A stretch of 64,000 nt of DNA from positions 5,208,001 to 5,272,000 of the forward strand of contig OZ004592.1 in the NCBI GenBank assembly GCA_963924555.1, read 5' to 3'. Positions 1 to 13,920 of this stretch are shown here, in pieces. The notes beneath the pieces are model-generated. The model saw only the letters and a program-made list of their open reading frames with translations, was not told where the DNA came from and searched no databases. The DNA comes from Crambe crambe (lineage: Eukaryota > Porifera > Demospongiae > Poecilosclerida > Crambeidae). Numbering within the stretch: the stretch's first letter is position 1; the number at the start of each line of letters is the position of its first letter. Position numbers and translations under genes: made by a program.

Positions 1-867
1 TCTCTCATGTGCAGTCAGATACTTCTGAACAGCAAATCTTCTTTCCAGTTCGTACACTTGTGCATGAGAAAAGAGAGCTCTGGGTCGTCTTTTCTTCCCT
101 GCTCTCATAACAGAAGAGTTTCCTGGAGATTAAAAAGATAGTATGATTATGAATTGTTAATGCACCTCCATGGTAAAATTACTGTAGCTACATTATTGCA
201 AGGATCAATGATCAATATGCTCACCTGCTTGACCAGATCTCTCCACATCTGAATCTGAAGCTCCCAAACTATCTTCTCTGTTTTCTCTCTCATCTCTCCC
301 CTTGCAATCTGCATCATCGGATATCACAGATCTAGGGGAGTCTCTGCAGCTGGAAGAATCATCGCAATAACCTCTGAAGTTCCCGCTGCCTTCATCTCCA
401 GCGACTCCAGTACTGCTACCGCTAACTGTTCTGGTGCAGCTCCGAGGATTAGGAGAGTCAAGGATATCACTGATCATGAAGGACGTATGCGTGGTTGTTG
501 TTGGAGCTGGAGGAGGTGGCGTATTCGTGGCTGCATTTGCACCACTGGGGGTAAGAACGGTTGGCGAGGAACTCGAAGAAGGAGCTCCACAGGATGAGAC
601 AGAGCTGCGAGTTGGCAGGTTGCTGCTGCTGGTGCAAAGAGCTGCAGATTCACTGTTGATGCCAAAGTTGAAGGTGGTTGTAGGCTTAGCATCATTCAGG
701 CAAACTTTTTTTGTACGGAGATGCTCATTCTCTTGCTGCAGACTTGCTCTCTGACTCGCGTGAGATGTAGGAGAATGCGGTTGCAGATGATACTCCATCA
801 TGGCGTAACGTTGTTGTAACAGTAAGAGTTGGTGTTGGCTTTGAATAGGGAGACTGTAGCGAACCAT
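1..867 (-). CDS. NK-class homeobox transcription factor, 5' part (partial at window edge)
   Basis: Two exons are visible: exon 1 at 867-225 (ATG at 867) and exon 2 from 122 to the left edge, separated by a 102-bp GT-AG intron (224-123) that splits a Gly codon. Residues 225-255 are the first 31 positions of a homeodomain ([20 protein letters not shown] onward), with Arg5, Phe8, Leu16 and Phe20 in the expected places. The [13 protein letters not shown] string is typical of the NK2/NK3/NK4 group. Residues 129-137 (SFMISDILD) fit the TN/eh1 motif that recruits Groucho-type corepressors in NK proteins. The rest of the N-terminal part is Ser/Thr/Pro-rich and low complexity, followed by an acidic stretch (about 150-210). 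The third helix and the gene end lie outside the window, so the subgroup (NK2/3/4-like) is not firm. GPAT ends 342 bp upstream on the same strand, leaving 868-1209 as the likely promoter region. Confidence 0.88.
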
Positions 868-1209
868 AGATTTGCTTGATCTTGAATGCTTTCTCTGAAG
901 ACTAATCTCACTTACGGCTGTAGGAGCAGTTAAGTGCTTTTATCGAGGCTCTGCCAGAGACAATTAAGTGATCGGTCCACTAGTACGTTAGAATAATTGC
1001 TTCCTAAGGACCTGCGCTTTATAATAAGCCACAACGGCCTATGAAGCCATTAAATTTTGGAATGCATAACATGCACCTCTAAAAATTCTTTAATACCCGC
1101 AAAAACTCTAGACATGCGCGCGCAGGATTAATATGATCGCGCATCCTCACTCGAACTCATAAATCTTCTTAAGTATAACAAAAACAAAAAGAGAGGTTTG
1201 TTTGTGATA
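868..1209. promoter_or_regulatory. Compact intergenic gap between GPAT 3' end and homeobox start
   Basis: This 342-bp gap must hold the GPAT 3' UTR and the promoter and 5' UTR of the homeobox gene, both on the minus strand. I see no clear TATA box and no clean AATAAA downstream of the GPAT stop. Calling it a promoter is inference from position only. Confidence 0.4.
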
Positions 1210-2098
1210 CTAATCACTCTGGGCATTCTCACTGTCTTCTTCACTCTGGTCACTGCCAACCTCAAGAAATTTGCTGTAAGCTTTATGCTCTTCAGACATT
1301 ACTTTTCGCAAGTAGGACTCATTTCCAGGTCTTTTGATCATCCCATCCCTACAAAATAATAAATAAAACAAATGCGCAGATGTGTAGATATACAAGGCTT
1401 CTATTACATCTGAAATGACATCCATGCAGAGTAAGCTACACACATACAAATGTCCACTTCCCACATGCAGTTAGTTAACCAGTATAGTTATACCATGGCA
1501 AATCCACAAGTCCACCGTTGGAGCAAATGTTAGCCTTGACCCTCTGGGCAAATTCAATTGCAGTTTCTTTTGGCTGCACATACATAATGAAAAAGAATAC
1601 GTACAGGATTAGATATCCTGTCCAAATACCGAGAAATTAAATAATGCTATGTGGACTATACAATTCCAACTATGGGAGGAGGCAAACCTTTGCACTACTT
1701 AAAGATGAAAAGGATTACGAGACTAAATATGATAATAATTTAAAATGGATTTGTGGTCTACATTTTATGTTACACAATCATTGCATGCAGGAATTGAATC
1801 AGAGTGTATGGAAAATGTTCCATATACCTCAATCCAGCTCAGATCAATTTGTTACACCTGTCTGAGTGGTGGGAATTGAATCAGTGTAAGCATGGACTTT
1901 GCTGTGGAGCGGACAAGGGACAACACTATACAGTCTAGACCCTGAAATATCTCGATAATCCAGATATACCTTAATGGTGGTAGGTTCCAAGTACCAGATG
2001 TCACATACTATGGCCCAGCTGGTCATCAGCATGAACAGGTAAGTCAGCATGTTCTGCTCCTGGGAGTTCCAAAATGGGTCTGCAAACTCTCGTCGATA
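1210..2098 (-). CDS. GPAT exons 13-15 (C-terminal end)
   Basis: Exon 13 (2098-1970, 43 codons, phase 0 at both ends) encodes YRREFADPFWNS through WYLEPTTIK. Exon 14 (1573-1494) encodes PKETAIEFAQRVK to LP. Exon 15 (1348-1210) completes the Trp codon and gives DGMIKRPGNESY and an acidic tail ending DSENAQSD. Acceptors are TTTCCTGCAG, TATGTGCAG and ATTTTGTAG; donors are AAG|GTATAT and ATG|GTATAA. The block aligns with the conserved end of GPAT3/4 (WNS...TSWAIVCD.WY...ANRVK...LPWDG). Introns of 396 and 145 bp separate the exons. Confidence 0.92.
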
Positions 2099-5000
2099 CT
2101 GCAGGAAATCATGGGATACTAAATATGCATATTATACGTAAGAATACACGGATGGTTATTATAGTGATATTCACACAATAATGCAGCACAGTCTGTACAG
2201 AGCGAGAGGGATGACAAATCACCATATTTGTACAAATCACAGCTAAGACTGAAATCATAACAGAGAATGAAATGGCATCCATCAAGTACTTTTTAACTAC
2301 ATGCATGTGCATGTGTATATATTACCATGATACATGCATGCATACATATACAGCTTTAGTCTTATTATATCTCCTTATCTCATAATATAATACAATCTCC
2401 TCCCACCTGTTGTGACTGAATGACCTTATTAATTAATTTAGACCTATTTTTGCTCTTTATCTGGATCCAGTATGATGCTTGACCATCGCTGAAGCAGAAG
2501 TTCTTGGTATATAGTATATTAACTCTATACTGATGCCACACATGCCCTATTAGATAAAAGGTAAACCACTTTTCACTCTCTTTATTGAGGTGGTGAATCT
2601 GTCCACTCATCTAGCGATGGTGAAGTTTTGATAAACAAGTGAGATGGAGAAAAAGTGTGAAAGACAATTGACCAAGCACTTGATCCACTTCATTTCACTT
2701 AAGTGACCACTATTTCAAACCATTAGCAAGTTTATCAACAATCACCAGTAAAGCAGATAGCTTTTTGGCTGCTCTTAATTCATGGACAATTTTTAGACTA
2801 GTGTTCATTAGTGTTCATTCATGATAATATGAAGGAACCATGTTAATAATTTAAGCACACCTGCTAGTATACAGTTTGGAGGAGGAGAATTTTAATTTGG
2901 GTCTGTTCACCCCAGACATAATAGCACATCTGTGTAATATCCAAACAGACCAGATGGACTAGGATGAAGGGGGTAGGATCTAGCATGTAATTAATCCAAT
3001 TATGTCAGACACAATACCTCTTGAAAAGGGAGATTCTGCTGTAACTAATCTAATTATATGTTTAAGGACACATCTTATTTGAAAAAAAATTAAAGTACAC
3101 TAGGATTCTGTAGTGAGTGGAATGAAACCTTATGACCGGTCAGCATTCCATTGACCAAATCAAAGAAAGAAAGAAAAGATGATTGAAAACCAACAACTTG
3201 TAGGGTTGGCCAAAACAACACATCCAAATAAACAATGCTCCACAGGTTCATGCACAGTGATGATCAAAGGTAACTTGATCTGTTTGGAGGGTTAGATGAG
3301 CATGAATATTGGGAAGTGGATTTATGTACCTGGGAGTGGTGCTCAATTCACAATAAACAAATCAGGATCATATTTCTATTCATTTACGAGAGATATGCAG
3401 GTGATACATCAAACAATACTGCAATACTCAAGATTACATCAAATGATACTGGAATGTGTTACCAGTGATAAATGGTCATTAAAAAAAAATTAGCAGGCCT
3501 GGGAACGAGGCTAATTTGATGCAGGAATCAAAATTAAAGTTCTGAATCAACTCTGGTATCGTGTGTGTTATGCAACTCGTATTGTTTATGTCCTTTCTAG
3601 CATATGATTACAGTATAAAACTTATCATTACACAATAGCCATTTTAACTACTACTTAGAAATATCAAAATTTTTCAAATGAAAGTAAATTGCTGCTTCCT
3701 CCTACTATGGTATTGATGCTAATTGCTGTTTAGTGCAAATCATGACGTGAAGTATTGGTGATTTATAACATGCACTGCTAATATAATTTGTTATGCACAT
3801 TTGCAATAATATCGAAAGTTTTTTAAATAACTGTTTTTAGTATTAGCTACGATGATTTGAACAACAATATCGCCTGATGATGGCATCTATGAGTATACCA
3901 GACATTAAAAAAAAAAAAAGAAGAAAAAAAGAAGAAAGAGCGTCACTATAAAATTAAAAAAAAACTTTTGGTGACACGATATGAATGTAACGGATAGGAA
4001 GCCAACCTTGCTGAATAGTCCACACCTGATAATACTTATCACTTCCATTGGATAAGCTCTATGTTAATATAAGAAGTAAAACAGTTGACTGTACTTGGTA
4101 ACGCATGCTACCACCAACAAGACAGTTTATTAAGGACTTCCTTTTTAACAACCCTCGGATTTTCAGAGAGTGTGCAAGTGCGTGCTAGCGTGCTGATATT
4201 GCTACTTTATCACTTTGGTAACACACACAGCGAAGAGAGATTTTAAAGCACCTGAAAATATAGAAATGATGGTGTTGAAAGCATATCAGAATTGAAAGCA
4301 AGCGTGGATTATGAAATCACACCAAAATACAAACAAAAACACTACGATGTAATGTAAGTGATGTTAACAGGAGCACGAGTGCTAGCTAAAAAGATAAGTG
4401 CTTGAAGGAAATTGAAATAAGACAATTTATCAATAATAGTGACAGAGATTCTCAAGTGGATAAATGTGACCTTTCTTTTTCGTTGTAGATCTCATCCAGA
4501 ATGCATAATGCTCACACCAGATGAACACTAATGAAATGATGAAGAACACAGACTTCCTAAATTTCTTTGGTTGCTTATATATATTCAAGTGAACAAATAC
4601 ATTAACTATCCCGTGGTGTCTATTCATAAGCACGGATCTCATAATGTAGCCATGACAAGCGCATTATCTACCAGCCTCCCATTCATGCACATCACACACT
4701 CTCTCTCTTGAATGCTCACACACAATACAATTACTCCACACACATTTGTCCACCCATCCACATATACTTTTGAAGGTGACCTCTACACCCGGTCACTCAC
4801 ATTCAGAATAGAGCACTACATTCAATCCTTTCCTGATATTTGAACCGACTACTCCCAACACCTTGCAGGGGACATGTGATTATTATACAGATTATACAGC
4901 CCTGAAAAACCTTTTGCTTGCTTGAGAGGAAGGTTCATATTTTCCACAGTCAAAGGATGTATATCAGGGTTTATTTCAGGGGGGCGAGGATTCTGCCCCT

Positions 5001-8000
5001 GCTAAACAATGGCTTGCCCCCTAGAACTGGCTAGCTTTCCTAATGAGATTATCATAGAATTCCACATACATGTAGTTGCCTCCCCTCAAATTTTTGCACT
5101 AGGCCCTCAAGCAAACTAAATCCTTATATATATACAGTCCTAAAGGTGTTGACTTTTGGTAGCTAAAGTCATTGGTCCAGACATTTTTCATTCATGGCAC
5201 ATTTGACATGGTTGGTTTATGCAACTGCATGGACATGAAAGGATCAGGTCCTTGTAAGCCACTACCTTTCCTTATGGCTGAAATTTACAGTAGAAGGACA
5301 ACCAATTTGTCCATCTGTTTATACCACTGTAATCACAAACTCTTGAAGATTGGTTAGGGGTCATGCATGAGTGGCCTAGTGGTGGCCTAGTGGTGACCCA
5401 GATGGTTCCAGGCCTGGCCCACTGTGGAAACAGTTTAAAGTTGAAAGGACCCTTGGAACTGGGCCACTCTATACTTACTGGCAGATACCCATAACCTGGG
5501 GTGATAAGATATTGGAAGACTTGCAAGAGATAGTCAGTCACCTGTACAACCACAAGTGTGTTCAAGGGACTAGTCAGGTCAAACAATAGAAGCAAGATAG
5601 CACCCAGCTGGAGAAGAATGTGAAAAAAAAAATTACACTTCTGTGTCCCATTGCCTTAAATCAAGGACAAGATACTTCTCTCCCATTGTGATATTAATTC
5701 ATCCCTGAAATGAGGACAACCTCTCTAATCAGGTACTTTTTTTTTTTGATTGATTGATCTCAAAGTGCCCATTGAAATACTCTTTACATTTTTGAATGCA
5801 AGCTTAAAAGACTTTGGATTGAGTTGAAGCAGAAAGCTAATATGCTGTGATACAAGAGAGAAAAGAGAGACTGCTTGTAAGCCATGAGAGCCCTTGCATG
5901 TCTGCTGTATTTAGTTAGCATAATGGACATAATGCACCCATTCTCAATGAATAGCATAACGAGCAGATTCTGTTCTTACTCTTAACACTGTACTTCTCAA
6001 ATTTACTGGAAAAAAAACAACCCATATTAGGTATTTTGCATTAATATACATATCAGCACTAAAACAGGGTTGGTCAAGTCCTATACCATCATACCTGAAA
6101 ATAGAAGCACATTTAAGAAAACAAGCAGGAAATTATAACCTCTGAGATGACTTTACATACACCTACATCCTCTGATGCAGTGCAAACTTCCAGTAAATAA
6201 CTCACACTTGCAGGAAGAGAGTTTAATATTGAATCCATGCCTCAAAGCTGGTTCATATTCCAAGCTCAAAAATCTACCAAATACAAAAAACACTTGATGG
6301 AGATCCAGTAAGTATGATTTCAGAGACAGAACTACCTATATCATTTGCAGTTGTGTGAGAGCCAAAGGGAGGTTAGATTGAAGCAAGGCAAAAACCAGAC
6401 TAAGTCTTTGAGGATCTGTTACCAGTCACATGGCAGAACATGTTATTTGAGTCTATAACTGCGTTTTAACTTTCTCAACAAATCAATGTGGGTCGATCAT
6501 GTTGCAAGCACTTCTTTGAAAAGTAAAGGCTCAGGTGCAAGGGCCTGAGGTAAGGAAATAACCCGCAAGGCCACAAGCAATTCACCGCTATGGCCCTATA
6601 GGAGATGGAACTACTCATCTGTATGCAAGACACTCCCTCAGTTGTTCTTAAAAGCCAGCCACTTCACACAAAGTATTTTAATTGGCTCCATTAGGCATAA
6701 ACTTCCAAGAATCTCCAATGGTTTCCACGCCACTTAATGGAAGTTGTAAGTTTGGACTTAAAGGGACAGGCCACAAGAACATGTACAAAGAACATCACAT
6801 GCAACATAACAATAAACAAAGCTATTGTGAAGCTTGATCAGCTCATACACAAAATGTTGCCCCTCAAAACATGATTTAAACTCTAGAAAGAAGATTTTCC
6901 ACTTAGAACGTCATCTAAAAAAACATGATATGAAGTGTTGTTATGGACTGTACTTGAAGACAATGAAGAAGAGACATGGATTAAAGTGCAGTTGCAATGG
7001 AAATATAGTGAAAAATGGCCTGAATGCTCTTCAGCAGATTACGTGCAAATTGCAGCTCATAAAAGAATAAAGAAGTCCTGTTGAGTAGGGGATACTATAG
7101 AGACAATACTAACGTGACAGCAACAGTCCAATAGGACGAGGTGAATGAGAGGCTGAGACCAAATCAAGCTGTAAAATGCAGTGAGAAGGACATCAGAGAG
7201 AAAGTTCAAGGCAGCACTTTACTTGCATCAATGGATGTACTGATTACCCTTGTAGCAGTCCATGTCCCACCCTATAAGATCTTATCACTGTGCTCTACCT
7301 TTTCTCAAATTACTGCCTCTTTCACCCAACACTGCCACAGCCCTTTGTAAGACAGGATTCTCAACTTACTTTTTCTTGGTCTACTTAAACATCTTTTGGT
7401 CTATGGCTACCTTGTACTGAACATCTATTCATGACTGAGGACATTTAAGTGCACGAAATGTGAATAATACGAATTGAGTGGATTAAAAAGTGAGAAGAGA
7501 AATTCATACACACAACAAATAGTTACTCACTTATTGAGTCTATACAGTGAATAAAAATGTGGTATTTATTCCTCTGAACATGAAACCATCATTTTTAGTT
7601 ATGGCATGACTCCATTGGTGTGGCATCCTTTTAATGCTCTCCTGCTGATCAATAATTAAGGGAGACCAGCATTTTTCAGTCACCAATATCTTCGCTTGCT
7701 AATTTCTGCTACAAGTTCCACCCCCCCCCCCCCTATGATATGATAGTCGAGCACATAATAATTCAGAGTCATTTACTTTACTTTTTCCTTCTCCTACGAT
7801 AACATAGACACCTATGTATGATTAATAGATCAAAAAGACAATAGAGATTACTGCAGGGCACATAACAGAGGATAACACCTCGCCATACAGAGTATTAAAG
7901 CAAATATCAGCACCAGGCAACAGTTTCAGTCCAGTTTACTTTTTTATCCCTATCTAAACCAAGGGGAGGGGCTTTTGTTATCATTACAGCCAATATTACC

Positions 8001-9064
8001 AGGGATGAACTTATCTGATAGAAAACTACCCAAAAGTTGCTTCAGCCAGTAAGAAATGGGATGGGAAAGATACTTTAAAAAGATGTTGTGTATCTAGTCA
8101 GGAGTCTTTCTGTGTGCTTAAGTCATACCTACTCTCTGCTTATAAGGGGTGTGGTTGTCACTTCCAGATAATCATTAGATCATAGAGTCCAAAATGTATT
8201 CCAAAGTTGCAAAATTAATTTTTATGAATTGGGATTGTGAAATAGTGCCTCCCTAGACTTCTGCAGAGCTGAGATCAACGTCAGGAATACACTCATTCCA
8301 GGAATGAAACACCCTCCCACTTGCCCATCCTTGCACTGAGCTGCCATCTTTCCTCAAAGATTTCCTCCACTCCACTAAGCCATACATTCAGACTAGCAGG
8401 GTTTTCACCACCGCTGTTTTACTGTGCCCACCCTCCTCTTTCCTTCCTTTCACATGATTAAGACACTAGAAAATCTTTTTTCCCCAACATAGCAAAATTA
8501 CATCTTCATGCACAAAGAATGTTCAAGTAAGCAAATAAGCACATTGTGCCGGAAATCTTTCCACCACATGCATAAGAGCTCTTCCTCTGCTGGCTATACC
8601 AGTAAGAAAATAATAATAATAATAATAATCACCTCTTTCTTCCTTATACTAAAGGAATGCTAGCACTCGGATCTTTTCCCTACTGTAATAACCCATTCCC
8701 CCTTCCCCCAAATATGCACACATTTTCTATGCACACACGCATACACACAGTATTATTTCAATTTCTTATCTGCAGGCATCACACAATAGCCCAAGTCATA
8801 TGCTACTACTGCAGTGCATCAGCAAGGATAAATATAGATACATAGACTCAGACAGCCATCACATGGTGTACATGTCACACTTGGGGCTAGATCCACTGAT
8901 ATATCACAAGCCATATTCTTCCCTAAAATTGAAGTGTGCCTTACTGGGTTGGATCGACAGACATGGTTAGTGGATGTGGGCCACATGGTCTGGACTTTTG
9001 TACATTATCATCCCATGGAAATGTCCCCATTAGAATGTGATATCCTAATTCCTTGAATATGCAA

Positions 9065-9115
<51 letters not shown>

Positions 9116-12100
9116 ATTTAAAGAAACTGCCTCCTGAGCAAGACAATTTGCAGAAACAGAAGTTTGACACCAAGGAATTCAAAATATACACCACCAGTTT
9201 CAGCCATAATATACTGGGGGTGGTATGTATTAACATGGTAATAGGTCCTTTAGCATGAAATCAACCAGACATCCAGTGAAACTTGGGTGACTCATTCCTT
9301 TAGCATGGAATCAACCACATCCAGTGAACTGAACTGGAGAGGATCTCATAAGGGACATGTCTTTATAAGTAAGTTGTTCTAATAAGGAAAGAGATGAGAT
9401 GCAGGGCTATATACTACTGAAGTCCAAAAATTCACTTCCATGTTTCCAAATCATGATAATTATAACATTAAAGCAAAAATCCCCCAATGAGAACTCCTCC
9501 AATGCAATCTTCTCAAGAACTATGATTTCAGTGAAGTAGTAAGCAAATCTCCCAGATGAGAGAATTCTTGCTTCAAAACCTTGACTTCTAAAAGGGTGGA
9601 GCAGCAAATCACTTTAAGCCTGGTCACTGAACTGTATGTATATCAATAAAGGTGTTAATTCTTTTTAAAAAGGAATATTTTTTCTAAAATGCATAGTTTT
9701 GGTTGGGCTAGAGTGGAAGGTGTTGATTGTGCTAATTGCTCCGGCTGTCTGGAAGGAGTGTTAGTACAAGCAGACCATATGCATGTCCCTCAAGATAAGC
9801 AGATGTGGGGGCAATGAGCACCAAAGAAAATGTAGACACTGACAAAATACTGTGGTACCTTGAATGTCCACCACAAGCATCCAACTAAAAAAATTACATA
9901 CCAAGTAGAAGAAGAAAAAAAGTTTCTACTCTCTAGAGGTTATTCTTCCTATTTTGGTACCTACTACAATCTGTATAGAGCCAAAATTCTTCTAGTTCTC
10001 AGCTATTGCTAAGATAGTTCAGTGAGGCTAGCAGGACGCCATTTTCTTTTCTCTGGCTATGTAGATTGATGTTGTGCATGTCTCTAGGCATGACTGACTC
10101 TAAAATGCAACATCATTTTTCTAGAAAAAAGAGACTCCTTCCTTCCACTGATCATCCATTACTGGGACCAGGGACATATCTCAAGCAAAGTGGAAGCATA
10201 AATCATGCTCCTTAATACTTAAAAAGATATTTTTAACCACATGTTTTATAATGCTTCTTCCATTTTTTTTTACTTCGCCATATGTTCCAGCTGCACTACA
10301 CAGGGACACAAAATTTATCCCCATGGAGCAAATTTCACTAAACACTCATCTAAAGTGGCAGGCTAGGGTTCAAGTGCAGGCTTTTCCCCCTGCAGGACTT
10401 TAATAAGTCCTGAGGGTCACAGCTGGTGACCACCAGCAGACCTCAGTGGAGACCAAGGAGGGGCCTAAACCACACTCCACCACAGCCCTAAAACACTGCT
10501 ACACAATATTATCATCTGCACACCACCACCAGCCAACTAGAGCTATCACTTCACCTCCAGACAGAGCCCAGAGTCTTTGAATACATGGGCACCACCTTAT
10601 GTATTCTAATGGCTTAGCAAACTCCCCCACAATCTTTAGATCACACTGGTGATTTAATGCAACCAATCAGCATTAATACACCACATGCAAACAAATACTA
10701 TGCTGGGTGGACAGTAAACTGTCTTCTTTGAAGTAGAAGTTTTCCAGCTCAACCTCCATAGAAAGAGCAGGGAGAACTACAAAAGTGTAAAAGAGTGAGT
10801 TAGTACAAAGCATTCTTCGTTGGGAATGTGCTCTTTATACAACTGCACACAAACTAAGTAGAAGTTTATACAGCTTGAAGAAGGGGTAGTGGCTTAGAAG
10901 GAGCAAGGCTTTGTATCTAGGACACATCCACTCAAACATATGGTTGAAGATATTTCAGTGCAGGTGACTGTGGTACATGCTATATAATTGAGTCACATTC
11001 TACAAAAGAAGTGGAAGAAGGTAGTTGCTAGGACACCAGATCCTATGACTCGGTGGTCAATAAACAATAAAAGAGAAAGAGAGAGAGAAAGAGAGTGTGA
11101 TAACTGAAGTGAGTAAGTGTAGAAGCACTACCAGATGAGACTACCATCTGGTACTAACCTTATCCTCACACATCAATCAAATCCACTTAATTCCTCTTGC
11201 AATCAAATGAAGATATAAAAATCACAGCAGATAGTGGAAGCACTGTGCTGCCACACTGAAATTCCACAGCAGAGCACCAACACGTGCACACATTAAAGTA
11301 AGGTGAGGTTAATCCAGGTGGTATAAGCCCAAACTTTAATCTTGAACCAGTGCTACTTAGAGGAAGTCCATCAAGAGCTACCAGAGCTGCTTTTTTGCTC
11401 TTTTGTAAGAGTTTAGTGGTTAAAATAGAGACCAGTCTGGCAGTCAGCTGATAGGGGGAGGGAAGCCCTTGTGGATCACAGCACTTAGAAGCTTACTACT
11501 TTATGTATTGTTGAGCATTCCACAGGAATTACCCATCCCTAGGAAAATAGGCAAGAGTTGCCCATGGTAACAGCTAAACCAGATGGCACCTATTAAATGC
11601 TGAGTGTGGAATATTCTTTTTGATATCCTGATATTTGAAGGAATAAGGATGGTAAGTTAATTATACAAGTCAAAAGCATGAGACTACTACAGTGTGTGTA
11701 TGTGATCATTACTAGCAGGGCTATGAATGGGACTAAGTACAACCAAAAGGTCCACGTAACTACCGGTCGCTGGTCATTGTACACAACCGCCATCAATCGA
11801 AGGTCCGCAAAACTACCGGTTTACATAAACCGCCATGGTCCACGAAACCACCGGTCACCTCACACAGAGCAAAGAGCACACAACTTTACTGTTCTCATCA
11901 TGTAAATCAAACTTAATTATGGTTAGTTTATGGCCAGTATATTTCCAGCCTGGATATAATCTGCACAGATGTCTCAAATTAGATGAAGATTTCCTCTTGA
12001 GTAATAATTACATGCCTTGAAATAATTATGCTTGTAATTCTGTACTTCTCAAATCAGAAAAGATCACAACACACTGATAGTTCTTCAAGTAGCCTGATTA

Positions 12101-13841
12101 ATGGCAATCAACTCCCATTGTACCAGGAGAGCCTTGTCTCATGATGTGCATACTACAAAAAACATCATTAATACTAGTGATAGTCATTAATTCTAACAAA
12201 TTTGGTGCTGGTTCTAGGCATGCTCAAATATGGCAACAAAAAAAGAGCATTCTTAAGGAGCCTTGGTAACTTGGTAACCATGGTGAGTGACTCATACACT
12301 TTATCATAAGTGCCATTTAGTCATGTCAACAGAAATCACACCATGGTGCTATTCATCACTGACTAATAATTATATCACTCCATCATGCAGTGGATTTTTT
12401 TCCCTCCCCACCTGTGCTGCCAGTGCTATATTTGGGGATGAATTGCAAAATGATATTATGGGCTTCAAAGAGGTCACTGCCACTTAAGATACTTAGTTTG
12501 TGGTCCCTCCTAACCCAAATCATTCACACCTGTCTAATCTGATAGAGTCCTATATATAGGAGCCATGAACAACTGTGTGTCATGCAGCTGAGAATAAAGT
12601 ATTTTAGTAGTTGTATTGAATGATCTAAGAGGCTTGCTTGTCTGATACGACCACTCTCCATGTAAAATTTCCGTAGTGATAATTACCAAGGATACCCTCT
12701 CTTTCTATATAGAGACATTTTTCCTTTTTATTTATAGCCACAAATCAACAGTACTGTCCACCACTGCTAACATAATTATTAAGACTGCCATAGAGTGATT
12801 AAGAATAAAGATAAAGATCCAACCACAACTATTTGCAGCAGTTGAGTATCAAGCAGTCACCAAATATTCTAGTTCAGAAAATGTATGATTTGCTGACTCA
12901 GCACAAAGTGCTTCTATTGAGTAAGTGGCACTGATAAAATACCTCCCAACAAAGGACACTTTTCCAATGGACAGATTAGCTAGACAGTCAGCCTATAACC
13001 TTTCCATAGTCCTGTAGCATTCATTGCAGTTAGATGGCCAGAGAAGCATAACTTCTCTCCAGAATCTTAATCCTTCAGATGTTATTATCTCTGTCCTTTC
13101 AGGCCAGCATGCACAAGGGAAGTTCCTGGAATGGAGTCACCAAGGAAACAGAGGAAGGCAATTCAAGCTAAAGTGAATGCTTGCAGTGACCTCGAGCTAC
13201 CACAAGGGTTGCAGGAGGGGGAGATAAGAAAGGAAGAAGGAGGTCCTTAAGTCCACAAGCATATCTCATCGTCACTCACAGCATCCTGTGGTGGACCTTG
13301 GGTCATCTCATCAGACAGGTCTAAGACTCAAGAGGGTTACTCCATAGCACTTCAAGTTGATTTTTTACTAAAGTTTACTACTCTTATCTTTTGAGTGTTA
13401 GCCAATCATATGCTTCACATCTAGAAAATATAGTACTAAGAAGACTATTTTTAAATTACAAATCTTTGAACTTCAAGAATAGTACAATCTTTTGTGAGGT
13501 TTTGCTTATTCTTACAACTGACTTTTTATGGCATATCATATAAATAATAGGAAATTCCATAGAACAAGTCCCTAAACAATAGAATGACTCTTACTCTTGT
13601 CACTTACGCCAAGGAGCCATTAATGAATCTTTCTTGATCTGGAAAGCCAGAAATAACAGAACACAGTGACATTACCATGCTCATCATGCTTCACTGCCCC
13701 CCCCCCCCCCCCCCTCTTTAATTCTTATTTTATTTTTGTGTGCGCCAGGTAATTGTGCATGGCTGTCGTCAGGCCATTTGACAAAATGATTCTGGAATAA
13801 CTCACCCCTCATTTGTATTCACCACAAATCAAATGAAGAGT

Positions 13842-13920
<79 letters not shown>

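Noticed and set aside
434..754. Plus-strand 106-codon frame over the homeobox gene
   Set aside because: Antisense shadow of the homeobox exon; no domain, and the minus frame splices into a homeodomain.
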